This document shows positions 25,701 through 35,700 of a DNA stretch of 64,000 nt, one piece after another; position 1 is the first letter of the stretch, and every line of letters starts with the position of its first letter. The notes under the pieces are model-generated. The model worked only from the letters and a program-made list of their open reading frames with translations. It had not been told where the DNA came from and made no database searches. Origin of the DNA: Salinispora fenicalii (lineage in GTDB: Bacteria; Actinomycetota; Actinomycetes; Mycobacteriales; Micromonosporaceae); contig NZ_KI911473.1 of NCBI RefSeq assembly GCF_000514815.1, positions 1 to 64,000 of the forward strand, written 5' to 3'. The position numbers and the translations under genes are program-made.

Positions 25701-28700
25701 GCTTCCGGCGCTGTGCACCACACCGGTGAGCGGGCCGTGGCGCTGTTCGATCTCGGCCACGCATGCCCATACCTGGTGCGGATCGGTGATGTCGACGGTG
25801 TGGTGCTCGGCCCGGGTGGCGCCGGCGCGCAACTCGGTCAGGAGGGCTTCGGTCGTCGCGTCAGCCGGGCTGCGGCTGGCCAGCACGACAGTCACACCCG
25901 GCGCGGCGGCGAGCATGCGGGCGGTGTGCGCGCCGAGCCCGCCGGTCCCGCCGGCGACGAGGTAGATGCCACCGGGACGGGCCACCGGCGTGGGCTGCGG
26001 TGCGGGCGTCAGTGGCGTGACCATGAGGGCGTGCCGGTCGCCGCCGTCGCGGCGGACCTCGACGTGCTCGACGTCCGCGGCCTCGTCGAGGATGTCCGCG
26101 ATGGACGGCGGCGGGTCGGTGAACCAGACCACTTTCACGGCGAGTTTCGGTTGTTCCAGCCGCACGCTGCGGGCGAGGCCGCCCACCGCCGCCAGGTGCG
26201 GTTGCTCCTGCGCGCCGGCGTAGGCGAAAAGGATCGGTGTCAGCTGCCGGACGCGGGTCACCATGGCCTGGCACAGGGCGAACATCGAGGTGGTGGGGGT
26301 GAGGTCGGCCGGGTCCGTGCCACCGTCGTCGAGATGCCACAGGTTCAACGCCACGGTGGGGGTCACCCCGTGGGCCCGCAGATCGTCGAGCACGGCGGTG
26401 AGGTGCCCGGCGTCACCGGGGCGGACCTCGTACAGGTCGTCCCCGACCCGGCGGAAGGCGGCCCCGGGGCGGACCTGAACGACCCGGGGGCCCATCGACC
26501 GCACGCTCGTCGCCCGGGCGGGTCCGGCGTCGAGGAGCAGGACCGTGTCGTCGCGGCCGAGCCGGTGCGGCGCCGCCGGCAGCGGCGCCCATACCGGCCG
26601 CAGGTACACGACCTCCGCGTCGGGGGTGGGAACCGGCTGCTGCGCCGGGCGTGCGTGGTCCACACCAGGGGTGGGTGGCGCCGTGTCGCTTCCCCCCAGC
26701 CAGTAACGCTCGCCGGAGAACGGGTACGTCGGCAGGGACACCCGCCGGGCGCCCGGGATGTCGGGCCAGGTGACGGTCTCCCCCGCCACCCACCGGCGCG
26801 CCAGGTCGGCCGGGACGTCGCCGCGGTCGCCCGCCGCCGCGACCGGTGGGGTCGCCCGGTTTCCGCGCACGGCGCCGCTGGGCTCACGACCGTCGACGAT
26901 CGCGTGCAGCACCTCGCGCAACCGCGTCGCGGTGGACGCAACGACAGCGAGGCGTTCGGGATGGTGCCGGCGTCCGTGCTGCAGGGTGTGGGCGACGTCG
27001 GCCAGGGACAGTTCCGGGTGCCGGTCGAGGTGCTCACCGAGGCGGCGGGCGGCCGTCTCGAGCTGTTGCGCGGTGCGTGCCGAGAGGGGAACGACATACG
27101 TGCCGTGGACCTCGGCGGTGTCGCGTGCTGCGGTCCGGTACTCCTCGATGATGGCGTGCGCGTTGGCTCCGCCGGCACCGAAGGCGCTCAGCGCCGCGCG
27201 GAGCGGCTGAGCCGCCCCGGTCTGCGGGTCGGTGGGAGCCAGCCACGGGGTCGGGCGACGCGGAAAGTGGAAGCGGGTCCCGTCGAGGTGGATGGCGGGG
27301 TGGGGGTCGGCCCCGGTGGCGCGCGGTGGAACCGTCCGGTGTCGCATGGCCATCAGGATCTTGGTGAGGCCGACGATGCCGGCGGCCGCCTCGAGATGAC
27401 CGAACATCTCCTTGACCGAGCCTAGGGCGCAGCCGGCGGACAGACCGCTGCCGTATGCCTCGCTGAGCGCCGCGAACTCGATCTGGTCGCCCAGGACGGT
27501 GCTGCTGGCGTGCGCCTCGATGAGGGTCACGGTCTCCGGAGCCACGGCGGCGTCGGCCAGGGCCGCCGTCATGACATCGAGTTGCGCATCCGGGTTGGGC
27601 ACCGAGTAACCAGCGGTCCGGCCGCTGTGTCGCAGCGCGGTGCCGCGGACCAGGCCGTAGATGTGGTCGCCGTCGGCGACGGCCTCGGCCAGCGGACGCA
27701 CGAGAACCACGCCGACGCCTTCGCCGGGGACGTAGCCGTCGGCGTCCCGGGCAAACGGGCGGCACCGCCCCCTGGCCGACAGCAGGCCCAGGTCGGCCAG
27801 GCGCAGGTACTTGTACGGGTGCAGCGACAGGTTCACACCGCCGACGAGCGCGGCGCGGCACTCCCCACGGCGGATGCTCTCCTTCGCCAGGTGCAGTGCG
27901 GTCAGGGCGGCAGAGCAGGCGGTGTCCACGGTGAGGCTGGGCCCGTGGAGGTCCATCTGGTGCGAGACCCGGTTGGACAGCGCGGACGGCCACGATCCGG
28001 CGGGCCGCAGGTCGCTGCCGGATCGGAGACGGTCGAAACCGTGCAGGGTGTAGTCATTCCACATGACGCCGGCGAAGACGCCGACCGCGCCGCCACACCG
28101 CGCCGCGAGGTCCTCGGGCCGGTGGCCCGCGTCCTCGAACGCCTCCCACGCCGTCCGGAGGAAGAGCCGCTCGTGCGGATCCATCAGGAGAGCCTGGTCA
28201 CCGGTCAGGTGGAAGAACTCCGGTTCGAAGTCGGCGAAGCCGTCGTAGAAGGCTCCCCACCGGCCGTACGTGCGGCCGGGTCGGCCCCGGTCGGCGCTGA
28301 AGTAGCGGTCGTGGTCCCACCGGTCGGCGGGTATCTCGGTGATCATGTTCTCGCCGCTCAGCAGCCGTGCCCACAGTCGCTCGGGATCGTCCGCGCCCGG
28401 GTAGTGCCCGGCCAGGCCGACGACGGCCAGGGTGTCCGCGGCAGCGTCGGTCCCGCCGTGCGAGGCGGAGGGACGCGGCGCGACGGCGGGAGGGGGCACG
28501 GCGGCCGACGGCGATCCCCCGTCGCGGGCGACATGATGGCCTTGCTCGTGCAGGTGCGCCGCGAGCTGCCGGACCGTCGGGTGCTCGAATAACAGGGTGG
28601 GGTACAGCGTCGTGCCGAGACGCCGCTCAAGGGTGCCGACGATGGCGAGCAGATGCATGGAGTCCAGGCCGAGGTCGTAGAAGCCCTGGTCGGTCTCGAT

Positions 28701-29714
28701 GGTGTGCGCGGGCCGGCGCAGTCGCTCGGCCACGAGGTCACGGATCAGCCCGGCGAGGTCGTCACCTCCGGCGGTCCGCGTTGGCGACGCATCGCTGTGC
28801 TCCTCCGCCGCTGCGGTGGTCACGCCGGCACGGCCGCGTCCGGTCGCGTCGGTGATCGCGGCCGCGGCGCGAATCCGTTTGGCGCGGAACCCGGCCATGC
28901 GCACCAGGAGGGCGCCGTCGGGTGCGCAGATGTCGATGTCGGCTTCGAACAGGTCGGCGTCCAACCCGCCGGTCGGGGGGTTCGGGACGTGGATGACGTT
29001 ACGGGTTCCGACCGGGGCGTGGCATCGCACCGACTCGATGTAGAGGGGAATGAACGGGTTCGTAGCGCTCCGCCGTTGCTCCTCGGGCATCAGCGCCATG
29101 GGGACCAGCGTGGCGAAGTCCAGGACGGCCGGGTGGGCGGCGAAGTGGTCGAGGTACGGCTGCGCGGCCGGATCCAGGTGCATGTCGGCTACGGCGAAGC
29201 CGTCGCCCAGGTGGACCGCGCCGTCGGCCTTCATGAAGCCGGTGTGCCGGATGTCGAGACCCCGGACGAAGCTGTAGAGCCGGTCGATGTCGTAGGTTTC
29301 CGTCGCCGCACCCAGGAGGCCGGCGACGTCGACGCGACCGGCGGAGCTCGCGGCGAGGCGCACCTGCGCACGGCAGTTGTCCTCCCAGTCGTCGGAACCG
29401 ATTGGCGCGCTGGAGACCGTCACCGGCCAGTGGCCCTCGTCGGTGCGGGCGTCGATCTCGACACGGATCCGCCGTCCGGTGCCGCCGCGGTCGATCACAG
29501 GCGCCAGGAACAGGCAGCCGCGGATCTCGACATCGGCCGGTGCCACGCCGCTGCGCCGCACCAGTCGCAGGATCAGGTCGATCAGGAAGACGCCCGGCAG
29601 CACCGGCACGGAGTGCACGAGGTGCTCCCGAAGCGGGTGGTCCTGCGCCGTCACAGTGGTGACCGCCCGTGTGCCGTCGAGCTGCCCGTCAGCGCCTGTG
29701 GTGGATGCGGCCAT
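19743..29714 (-). CDS. Trans-AT polyketide synthase PKS2 (modules 3b-6a)
   Basis: A 3323-aa PKS. Domains with key residues: DH1 (1-330; His31 and Asp199; HxxxGxxxxP has Ser for Gly); ACP4 (Ser352); KS4 (427-855; Cys600; the first catalytic His735 lies in HASST instead of HGTGT); KR3 (about 1060-1460; Tyr1396 with YAAGN; IED at the stereo-diagnostic site); ACP5 (Ser1562); KS5 (1624-2045; Cys1786); C-methyltransferase MT1 (about 2180-2540; LEIGAGTGG near 2363); ACP6 (Ser2622); KS6 (2699-3130; Cys2868); and a C-terminal helical tail (about 3298-3320). It starts with a DH that completes the module begun by KS3 of PKS1 and ends with a KS whose KR-ACP are in PKS3, so both ends are split-module junctions. 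The ATG at 29714 shares its A with the PKS1 stop (TGATG). A longer upstream ORF to 29948 is inside PKS1 and is not the start. No AT domain is seen. Confidence 0.96.
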   Translation of the reverse strand: MAASTTGADGQLDGTRAVTTVTAQDHPLREHLVHSVPVLPGVFLIDLILRLVRRSGVAPADVEIRGCLFLAPVIDRGGTGRRIRVEIDARTDEGHWPVTVSSAPIGSDDWEDNCRAQVRLAASSAGRVDVAGLLGAATETYDIDRLYSFVRGLDIRHTGFMKADGAVHLGDGFAVADMHLDPAAQPYLDHFAAHPAVLDFATLVPMALMPEEQRRSATNPFIPLYIESVRCHAPVGTRNVIHVPNPPTGGLDADLFEADIDICAPDGALLVRMAGFRAKRIRAAAAITDATGRGRAGVTTAAAEEHSDASPTRTAGGDDLAGLIRDLVAERLRRPAHTIETDQGFYDLGLDSMHLLAIVGTLERRLGTTLYPTLLFEHPTVRQLAAHLHEQGHHVARDGGSPSAAVPPPAVAPRPSASHGGTDAAADTLAVVGLAGHYPGADDPERLWARLLSGENMITEIPADRWDHDRYFSADRGRPGRTYGRWGAFYDGFADFEPEFFHLTGDQALLMDPHERLFLRTAWEAFEDAGHRPEDLAARCGGAVGVFAGVMWNDYTLHGFDRLRSGSDLRPAGSWPSALSNRVSHQMDLHGPSLTVDTACSAALTALHLAKESIRRGECRAALVGGVNLSLHPYKYLRLADLGLLSARGRCRPFARDADGYVPGEGVGVVLVRPLAEAVADGDHIYGLVRGTALRHSGRTAGYSVPNPDAQLDVMTAALADAAVAPETVTLIEAHASSTVLGDQIEFAALSEAYGSGLSAGCALGSVKEMFGHLEAAAGIVGLTKILMAMRHRTVPPRATGADPHPAIHLDGTRFHFPRRPTPWLAPTDPQTGAAQPLRAALSAFGAGGANAHAIIEEYRTAARDTAEVHGTYVVPLSARTAQQLETAARRLGEHLDRHPELSLADVAHTLQHGRRHHPERLAVVASTATRLREVLHAIVDGREPSGAVRGNRATPPVAAAGDRGDVPADLARRWVAGETVTWPDIPGARRVSLPTYPFSGERYWLGGSDTAPPTPGVDHARPAQQPVPTPDAEVVYLRPVWAPLPAAPHRLGRDDTVLLLDAGPARATSVRSMGPRVVQVRPGAAFRRVGDDLYEVRPGDAGHLTAVLDDLRAHGVTPTVALNLWHLDDGGTDPADLTPTTSMFALCQAMVTRVRQLTPILFAYAGAQEQPHLAAVGGLARSVRLEQPKLAVKVVWFTDPPPSIADILDEAADVEHVEVRRDGGDRHALMVTPLTPAPQPTPVARPGGIYLVAGGTGGLGAHTARMLAAAPGVTVVLASRSPADATTEALLTELRAGATRAEHHTVDITDPHQVWACVAEIEQRHGPLTGVVHSAGSIEDALIVNKSADSVQRVLAAKVRGTVNLDLATRHSDLEFFLIYSSVASVLGSAGAADYAAGNRFADAFAAWRDTQRLCGDRRGRTVAVNWPLWRHGGMRPDPAVADLILDRVGMTMLETSTGLAAIEVALANPGVQTVVLHGDRSRMLAAVPYLAPDVPGPPGPPPSAAPPPLAATEPTHHRQTLADVLAHTTDLLRGKLNGGRPVPHDDDLRTVSFLDLGLSSQQLVEVAAELERDLAVPVPPTDMFRYPDAERLAAHLSEQRPAVRPYPPPATPPADAADRSAIAVIGMAGRFPGSRDVTRFWRDLAEGKDLVTAVPAGRRGTAPDTLAEGLVPHEGGFLDDVARFDAPFFGISKAEADSMDPQLRLLLEVLYETADAAAVTPSVRGSATGMFVGRCFHDYADDMIANGRDTVAYDVTGTAVVMAANRASHHFDLTGPSLTVDTACSSSLYAVHLAVQALRDGSCDMAFAAGVNLILTAQHYRRSLAIGALSPSGRCHSFDERADGYVPAEAVGAVLLKPLDRALADGDPVLAVIRGSAVNHGGHAGSLTAPHPQRQSELLRQAWADTGVDPAGITYFEAHGTGTKLGDPIEVDAIAAALREHTSGTAFCALGSAKAHLGHAEGAAGIVSLIKVILSMRHGMIPAMPSYQRLNPYCALDDSPLFINTEPVKWSPGGPRRAAVSSFGFGGANAHCVVEEAPARSTPPDEPAPLLFPYSAIDDDRLHDLVRRHRDHLQEHAHLPLAGVSATLVHGRDPLPARVVLIASSMPQLLRQLDRVLRDGVQIPAVYRDPDCPVSAAQRSAATQWAAGTASDLPGPDAVRLTLPAHPFAGNRYWYRPLPTATAAPGGQDPAGADDELRRWVHDSAFSGRRVATGMDRLDDLVRRWCRLLFPSPATLASGADPRYDRLVAALTELLARTSPADRTGDNVALTEELDALTRDHPELAAWTNLVRVCLPQLPAIIAGDADPLEVYFAPQHPELLAAIYRDSAIARHFNDLAAQAVTSHARHLGEPGRPVRVLEIGAGTGGTTHAVLAALEEAEVPVRYTFTDVSPSFLPTARTTFASRRTPVEFRVLDLDRPLADQGFAPSSADIVIAANAVHATRDVAESVGRVAGLLTPGGLFVLQELTRSRDFVTAMIGALPGYWASTDPSRRLPGSPLLTAPMWRSLLAGNGFSGSVAYGSVDQDEADFDNSVIVAVTAPSASTTGEAPLAVAAVRTKPVPAEPAAPVAAAPVPEPPPGGPRTVDAVRRHLRTTFGEFFGMSEESVDPAATFDKFGMDSLSAIQLARALEADFGELSKVLLFEHPTIEDLAEHLSTRVGAAALTGTPTAGETAAATPTAGETAAATPTSVLENDDPVAIVGMAAKFPQSADLRQWWDHLARGADLVTEIPRDRFDWREVYGDPRTEAGRVNSRWGAFCDGVDEFDAAFFGVTPFEAELMDPQQRILLQTAWRAVEDAGHGPGSLRGSRTGVFVGATSRDYDGILQAAGRHREGHFITSSGHCLIANRLSYHLDLHGPSEAVDTACSSSLTALHRGVTSIRAGECDAAIVGGVHLFLTADLFVALGQLGVLSSDGRCATFDARANGMVRGEGAVAVLLKPLSRALADGDTVHAVIRGSGVSHGGGRHASSLMMPEPAAQAELIARVYRNAGVDPRTVAYVEAHGTATQLGDPVEVRGLRMAFADLTGQADDQPVTAWCGLGSVKSNMGHLEAAAGLTGVVKTVLAMRHGVLPPTIHYTTANPLLELEGSPFYVLDRPRPWAPAGLPRRAAVSSFGLGGTNAHVLLEDHPHPPRVGTRTGPHMLCLSARTGTALTAAASRLADFLDSTSDLPDIADVAHTLRVGRDEMPHRLAVVASDLPGAATALTAFVNHTAYPGVYTGTATAGSGAPVERHSDPHRAAQGWVTGGPAWQPPDSANRPRRVSLPTYPFAPDHHWVVPPAGDAPPADAGDAPPADLTELLHAVSQGRISVERADDILGGVS
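19824..19871. repeat. 24-bp tandem duplication in PKS2 tail
   Basis: Two exact 24-bp copies (19824-19847 and 19848-19871) encode a repeated GDAPPADA-like linker just before the C-terminal helical segment of PKS2. In frame. Confidence 0.9.
21643..21712. repeat. 30-bp tandem repeat in PKS2 linker
   Basis: Two exact 30-bp units (21643-21672 and 21673-21702) followed by about 10 bp of a third encode a Gly-Glu-Thr-Ala-Ala-rich linker between ACP6 and KS6. In frame, like the other minisatellites in this PKS. Confidence 0.9.
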
Positions 29715-32700
29715 CAGCGGAGGTCCTCCAGTTCGAGCAGGGGGGATCGTGCGGGTACCGGCGCGAGCGCCGGTCCGTCGACCCAGAAGCGGCGGCGGTG
29801 GAAGACCGGGGCGGGCAGTGCCTCGCGCACGGATCCGCCGCGGGGTGTCTCGTCGCTCAGGGGTTCGCGGACCACGACGTGACAGTTGGTGCCGCCGAAG
29901 CCGAAGGCGCTGACCCCGGCTCGCCGTACGCCGTGACGGACCGGCCACTCCCGCAACCGCAGGTTCGGATAGAACGGTGACTCGTCGAAGGCGAACCGGG
30001 GGTTGGGACGCCGGCAGTGCAGGGTCGGCGGCAGCGCGCGGTGGCGCAGCGACAGCATCACCTTGTGCAGGCTCGCCATGCCGGCCGCCATGAGCAGATG
30101 GCCGAGGTTGGACTTGACGCTGCCGATCGCGCAGAAGCCCCGCTCGGTGGTGGACCGCTGGAAGACCTGGGTCAGGGCACGCAGTTCGATGGGATCGCCG
30201 ATCATCGTCCCGGTACCGTGCGCCTCGATGTAGGACAGCGTTTCCGCGCCGACACCGGCCTTCGCGAGGGCGTCGGCGACGACATCCCGCTGGGCGTCGG
30301 GGTTGGGTGTGGTCAGTCCCATGGTGCGGCCGTCGTTGTTCATCGCCGCGGCCTCGATCACGGCGAGGACACGGTCACCGGCGGCGAGGGCGTCGTCCAG
30401 GCGTCGGAGCAGCACCGCGCCGACGCCCTCACCCGGCACCAGCCCGTTGGCGTCGGCGTCGAAGACGTGGCAGACGCCGTCGGGCGACAGCGCCTGGGCC
30501 GCGCTCAGCGTCAGGTACGGTCTCTCGTCGAGGATCAGGTCGGCGCCGCCGACGAGCGCCATTTCGCACTCCCCGGTCAGGAGAGCCTGCCGGGCCAGGT
30601 AGACGGCCGATAGCGACGACGAGCAGGCGGTGTCCACGACGAGGTTGGGACCGCGGAGGTCGTAGGTCTGTGCCAGTTGCGCCGCGATGAAGTTCTGGTT
30701 CAGACCGGTGGCGGTGCCGCGGTGGGGCACGGTGATGCGGTGCGGGTAGCTACTGGTAGCGGCACCGGCGAACACGCCCACCCGGCGTCCGGCGAGTTCG
30801 GTCGGGCGGTATCCGGCGTCCGCGAAGGTCTGCGCCGCGCATTCGAGCAGGAGGCGGACGAGGGGGTCCATGTGGTCGGCGTACTCCGCACGGATGCCGA
30901 AGTGGTCCGGGTCGAATTCCTCGATGCCGGTGAGGAAGCCGCCCCACTTGCTGACGCTCATGCCGTCGCGGAGGGCCGGCGAGTAGAGGGTGGCGACGTC
31001 CCAGCGTGATCGGGGCACCTCGGTGACGCCGCTGCGCCCGGACCGCAGGAGATCCCAGAAGGCATCGAGGTTCTCGGCGGCGGGGTAGCGCCCGGCCATG
31101 CCGATGACCGCCAGGGGGTCTCCGGTGCCGCGGCGGTGGCCGGCCGCGGGAGCGGCAGCCGTCGCGGCAGCCCCGGCGGGTGGCGCGGCCCACCGGGTGA
31201 CGCCGGCCCGATGGTGGTCGAGCAGGTACGCGGCGAGCCGGTCCACGCTCGGGTGCTCCAGGACCAGGGAGGGTTCCAGCGGCGCACCGGCAAGGACTTC
31301 CAGGTCAGGCACGATGGCGGCAATGAGGATCGAGTCGACCCCGAGATCTGCGAAGGTCATGTCGGCGGCGATCCGGGATTCGTCGAGCAGCAGGTGCCGG
31401 GCGAGCACACCTCGCAGGTGCCGCACGCAGCGAGCGTGCAGGTCCGACTGCTCGGGAGCGTTCTCTCGCGGTGGGGGCACGGCGTCGTCTCCGATGTCTG
31501 CCGGCGGATCGGCCGGGGACGGCTTGGCTCGCGCGGCGGCGACGACGCTGGTGTGGCCCACCGTCGCCATCGCGATGTCCAGCAGAGCCAGGCCCTGATC
31601 GCGGGTGAGTGCGGCGAAACCGCTTCGCCGGTAACGGTCGTTGGTCACCTCGCCCATTCCCAGGCCGGCCCAGCTTCCCCAATTGATGGAGAGGTACTTC
31701 GTCGCGCGGCCCGCACGGGTGGCCCGGGCCTGGGCGCGGGCCATAGCCGCATCGAGGTAGCCGTTGGCGCTGGCGTAGTCGCTCAGTCCGGCCGCAAGGT
31801 CGGTCACCACGGCGGAGAGCGAGGAGTAGCAGACGAAGAAGTCGAGGTGTTCAGGGCCGACGGCGTCGAGGAGGACATCGAGCGCCGCGCCCTTGGGCGT
31901 CCAACAGCGCTCGATCTCCGCGAAGCTCTTGTGCACAAAGGCCGGCGTGGGTCCGGTGACTCCGGCGGCGTGGATGACGCCGGCCACCGGCGACAACGCA
32001 CCGACGAGGTTCCGCACGGCGGCCGTGTCGGTGAGGTCGCCGTGGTGCAGGGTGACGGCGGCGCCGGCCTCCTCGAGCCGCCGGACCGCCGCCACGCGGT
32101 GGTACCACGGATCGTCGGGTCCGAGGGCGTCCCAGGTTTCCCGTTCCGGTGCCGGACGCAGCCCGGCCAGCGCCAGCCGGCGGGCACCGCGGGCGGCAAG
32201 CAGCTCCGCGGTGGCCAGACCCAGGCCGCCGGTCCCGCCGGTGATCAGGTACGTGGCGTCCGCACGGACGGGTACGTCGCCGAGGTGGCCATCGCCGCGT
32301 CCCGGGCGGGACGACGGTGTCGCGAGGCGCGGCACGTGCCGGACGCCGCCGCGGTGCGCCACTTCCGCGCTGGTCGGTGACCCCAGCTCGGCCAGTGCGA
32401 GATCGAGCTGCCCGCTAACGTCGTCGCTGGGCAGGTCGACGTCGAGGGTGACGGTGCGCATGTTTCGGTACTCGGCGCCGACCGCACGCACGAGTGCCGC
32501 CAAGCGTGCGCCCGCAACCGCGGGTTCGGTGTCGCCGAGCGCGCTGACACCACGGGTGACATGCACGAACTGGACGGGTGTCGACCTGGCGTGTCGGGCC
32601 ACGGCCTGCAGGACGCCGAGCCGGCCGGCCTCGGGGAGCGGGGTCGTGGAGGTGGCGTCGGCGAGGTCGACCACGTGGGTCAGGGGTCCGTGCTCCGCGA

Positions 32701-35700
32701 TGATCTTTTCGGTGGCACCACGTCCGGCGTCGTGGTCGCCGAAGTCGGTCTCGTAGTCCGACGACGTCAGATTCGGCAGGGTGCTGACGGGGCGCATCAC
32801 CAGCCACGTCGTGTGAGGATGCGCGGCGAGGGCGTCGAGCGCCGGCAGGCACGCGTCCGAGCTGAGGATGAGCAGGCACGTCGGCGGTTCCGCCGGCTCG
32901 GCCGCCGCCTCGGCGGGCGCCGGGCTCCACTGCTTCACGAGCAGCCGGGGCGTGACGTCGGTGGCCGGGCGCCCGCCGGTCGGTGCGGGGCTCACGGGAG
33001 CCGGCACGTCGGCCGGGGTGGTAGGCGGCCTCCGGGTCGGCGCGGGCCCCACCGCAGCCGGGACGTCGGCCGGCAAACCGTGAGCGGTGCTGTGGTCGAA
33101 GGGGTACGTCGGCAGGGGTACCCGCCGACGGCGTGGTTCCGTCGGCCAGGATATGTCGAGACCGCGCGCCCAGCGGTGGGCGGTGACCTGCGCGGTGTCT
33201 CCGGGTGCCGGTTCCGGTCCGTCGCCGACGTGCACGGCCGGGTGCCGGCCTCCCGCGAGGTGACGGTCGAGGAGGTCGGCGAGCTGCTGGCACGAGGTCG
33301 CCACGAGGGCGAGCCGGCACGGCAACGGCGTACGCCCGACCCGGGAGGTGTACGCGACATCGGCGATCGCCAGGGGCTCGTCGTCGAGCGAGCGGCGCAG
33401 CCGCCGCGCGTACCGGCGTAGTTGTGCGTCGGTGCGGGCGGACAGCACCACGACGTGGTCCTGGCCGGTGTCCGGCTCCGGCTCGGGTGCCGCCGGTGGT
33501 TCCCGCAGCACCGTGTGGGCGTTCGCGCCGCCGAAGCCGAAGGAGCTGATGCCGGCATGGCGGCCTGCCCGGCCGGGGTCCGGGTCGTCCGGCGCCCAGG
33601 GCACTGCCCGGTCGAGCAGCTGGAACGGGCCGTCACCGAGGTCGAGATGGGGGTTCGGGACCTGGCCGCTGGCATTGGGGGGCAGTACACCGTGGCGGAA
33701 CGCCAGCAGCACCTTGAGCAGGCTCGCCATGCCGGCGGCGGACTCCAGATGACCGACGGTGCCCTTGACGGCGCCGAGGTGGCACCACGGCCGGCTGTCC
33801 GGGGCTCCGAGTTGCGCGAAGGCCTCCCGCAGCCCGGCCAGCTCCACCGGGTCGCCGAGTTTGGTGCCGGTGCCGTGGGTTTCGATGAAGGTGACGTCGC
33901 GGGGTGACACGCCCGCCTGGCGGAGGGCGGCGGCGACGACCGCGGCCTGGCCGTCGGGCCGGGGAGCGGTCAGGGAATGGCCGCGTCCACCGTGGTTGAC
34001 GGCGGTGCCGAGGATGACACCATGCACGGTGTCGCCGTCCTCCAGGGCACGCGCCAGCGGCTTGACCAGGACCGCGGCGACGCCCTCGCTGCGCACGAAG
34101 CCGTCCGCGCGGGCGTCGAACGCCCAGCACCGTCCGGTGGGGGACAGCACACCGGTCAGGTCCAGGGAGGCGAACCAGTCAGTGGTCAGCAGGACGTTGA
34201 CGCCGCCGACGATGGCCGACGAGCACTCGCCGTGGCGAACGGCGTTCACGGCCCGGTGCAGTGCCGTCAGCGAGCTGGAGCAGGCGGTGTCGATGGTCTC
34301 GCTGGGGCCGGTCAGGTCGAGCAGGTAGGAGACCCGGTTGGCGATGATGCTGTGCACGTGACCGGTGATGGTGTGCCCGGCGGTTTCCTCACCGGCGTCC
34401 TTGAGCAGTTCCGAGTAGTCGTGCAGGGTTGCCGCGGCGAAGACCCCGGTGGCGGTTCCGGCGAGGCGGCGCGGGTCGTACCCGGCATGTTCGACGGCCT
34501 GCCAGGCGGTCTCCAGGAACAGCCGTTGCTGGGGGTCCATCAGCCGCGCTTCGCGCGGGGAGATGCCGAAGAAGCTCGCGTCGAAGCGGGTGATCGCGTC
34601 GAGGTAGCCGCCCGGCCAGCCCGGCGACGACTCCCGTCCGGGGGGCGGTGCGCCGGTGACACAAGCACCGGTCATCAGCAGCCGCCAGTACTCGTCGAGG
34701 TCGGCGGCGCCGGGAAAGCGCCCGGCCATGCCGACGACGGCGATCGGTTCCTCCCGGGCGAGGGACCGCTCCGCAATGACCATGATCGGGTGCGCCGGGA
34801 TGGTGGACGGCGGGCTGGTCGACGGTGCCGGGCTGCCGGGCGACGTGGGCTCCCCATACGTCGCCAGCTCGACGGCGGGGGCTACGTCGTGCTGCTCGAC
34901 GAGCGCGGCTGCCAAGGTGTCCAGTGTGCGGTAGGTGAAGAAGACGACCGGGGTCAGGGTGAGCCCGAAGCGTTCGTTGAGCCAGTTGGTGAAGTCGGTG
35001 AAGAGCATCGAGTTGAAGCCGTAGTCGCCGAACTCGGCGGTGACGTCGACCGCGGCGGCGTCAAGCTTGACCAGCCGGGCGGCTTCGGTCCTGAGATCGC
35101 TCCGGACGGTGGTGACCAGGCTTTCCCGGCTGGGCCGCGGTGACGTGCTCCCGTTCGCTGCCACCCGCCGCTCCAGCGCCTGTTGGATCCTGGCCTGGTC
35201 GCCGTGACCGACGAGCACGGCTCCCGGCCCGCCGCCGAGCGCTTGCTCGAGGGCGCCGATCGCCGTGGCGTCGTCCATCGGTGTCAGACCGAGGGTGGTG
35301 CGGAAAAGACGGCGGGTGGCTTCGGGCATCACCATGCCGCCGTTCGCCCAGCTCGGCCAGAGGACGGAGAGTGAGATGCCCCGGCGGGCACCTTCGCGGA
35401 CCCGCGCCGCCCGCCACGTGGCGAACCCGTCCAGGTAAGCGTTCGCCGCCGCGTAGCCGCTCTGGCCGGCGTTTCCGAACAGGCTGACAACCGACGACAT
35501 GAGGACGAAGAAGTCCAGCTCGTCGTCAGCCGTGAGCCGGTCCAGCAGCACGGCACCAGTGATCTTCGGGGCGGTGACCCGCCGCACGGTGGCCTCGTCC
35601 TGCCCCGTGAACGCCCGATCGGCAGTGACGCCCGCGGCGTGCACGACACCGTGCAGCCGGCCGAAGCGCTGCCGGGCGGCACGCAGCGCCGACGCCAGTT

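Noticed and set aside
22389..27425. 1678-codon plus-strand ORF opposite PKS2
   Set aside because: It is antisense to well-supported KS, KR and MT domains. Long open antisense frames are expected in very GC-rich DNA. No domain was recognisable.
30600..31120. KS3 as a certain non-elongating KS
   Set aside because: Cys, HGTGT and NLGHL are all intact, so inactivity cannot be claimed from sequence.
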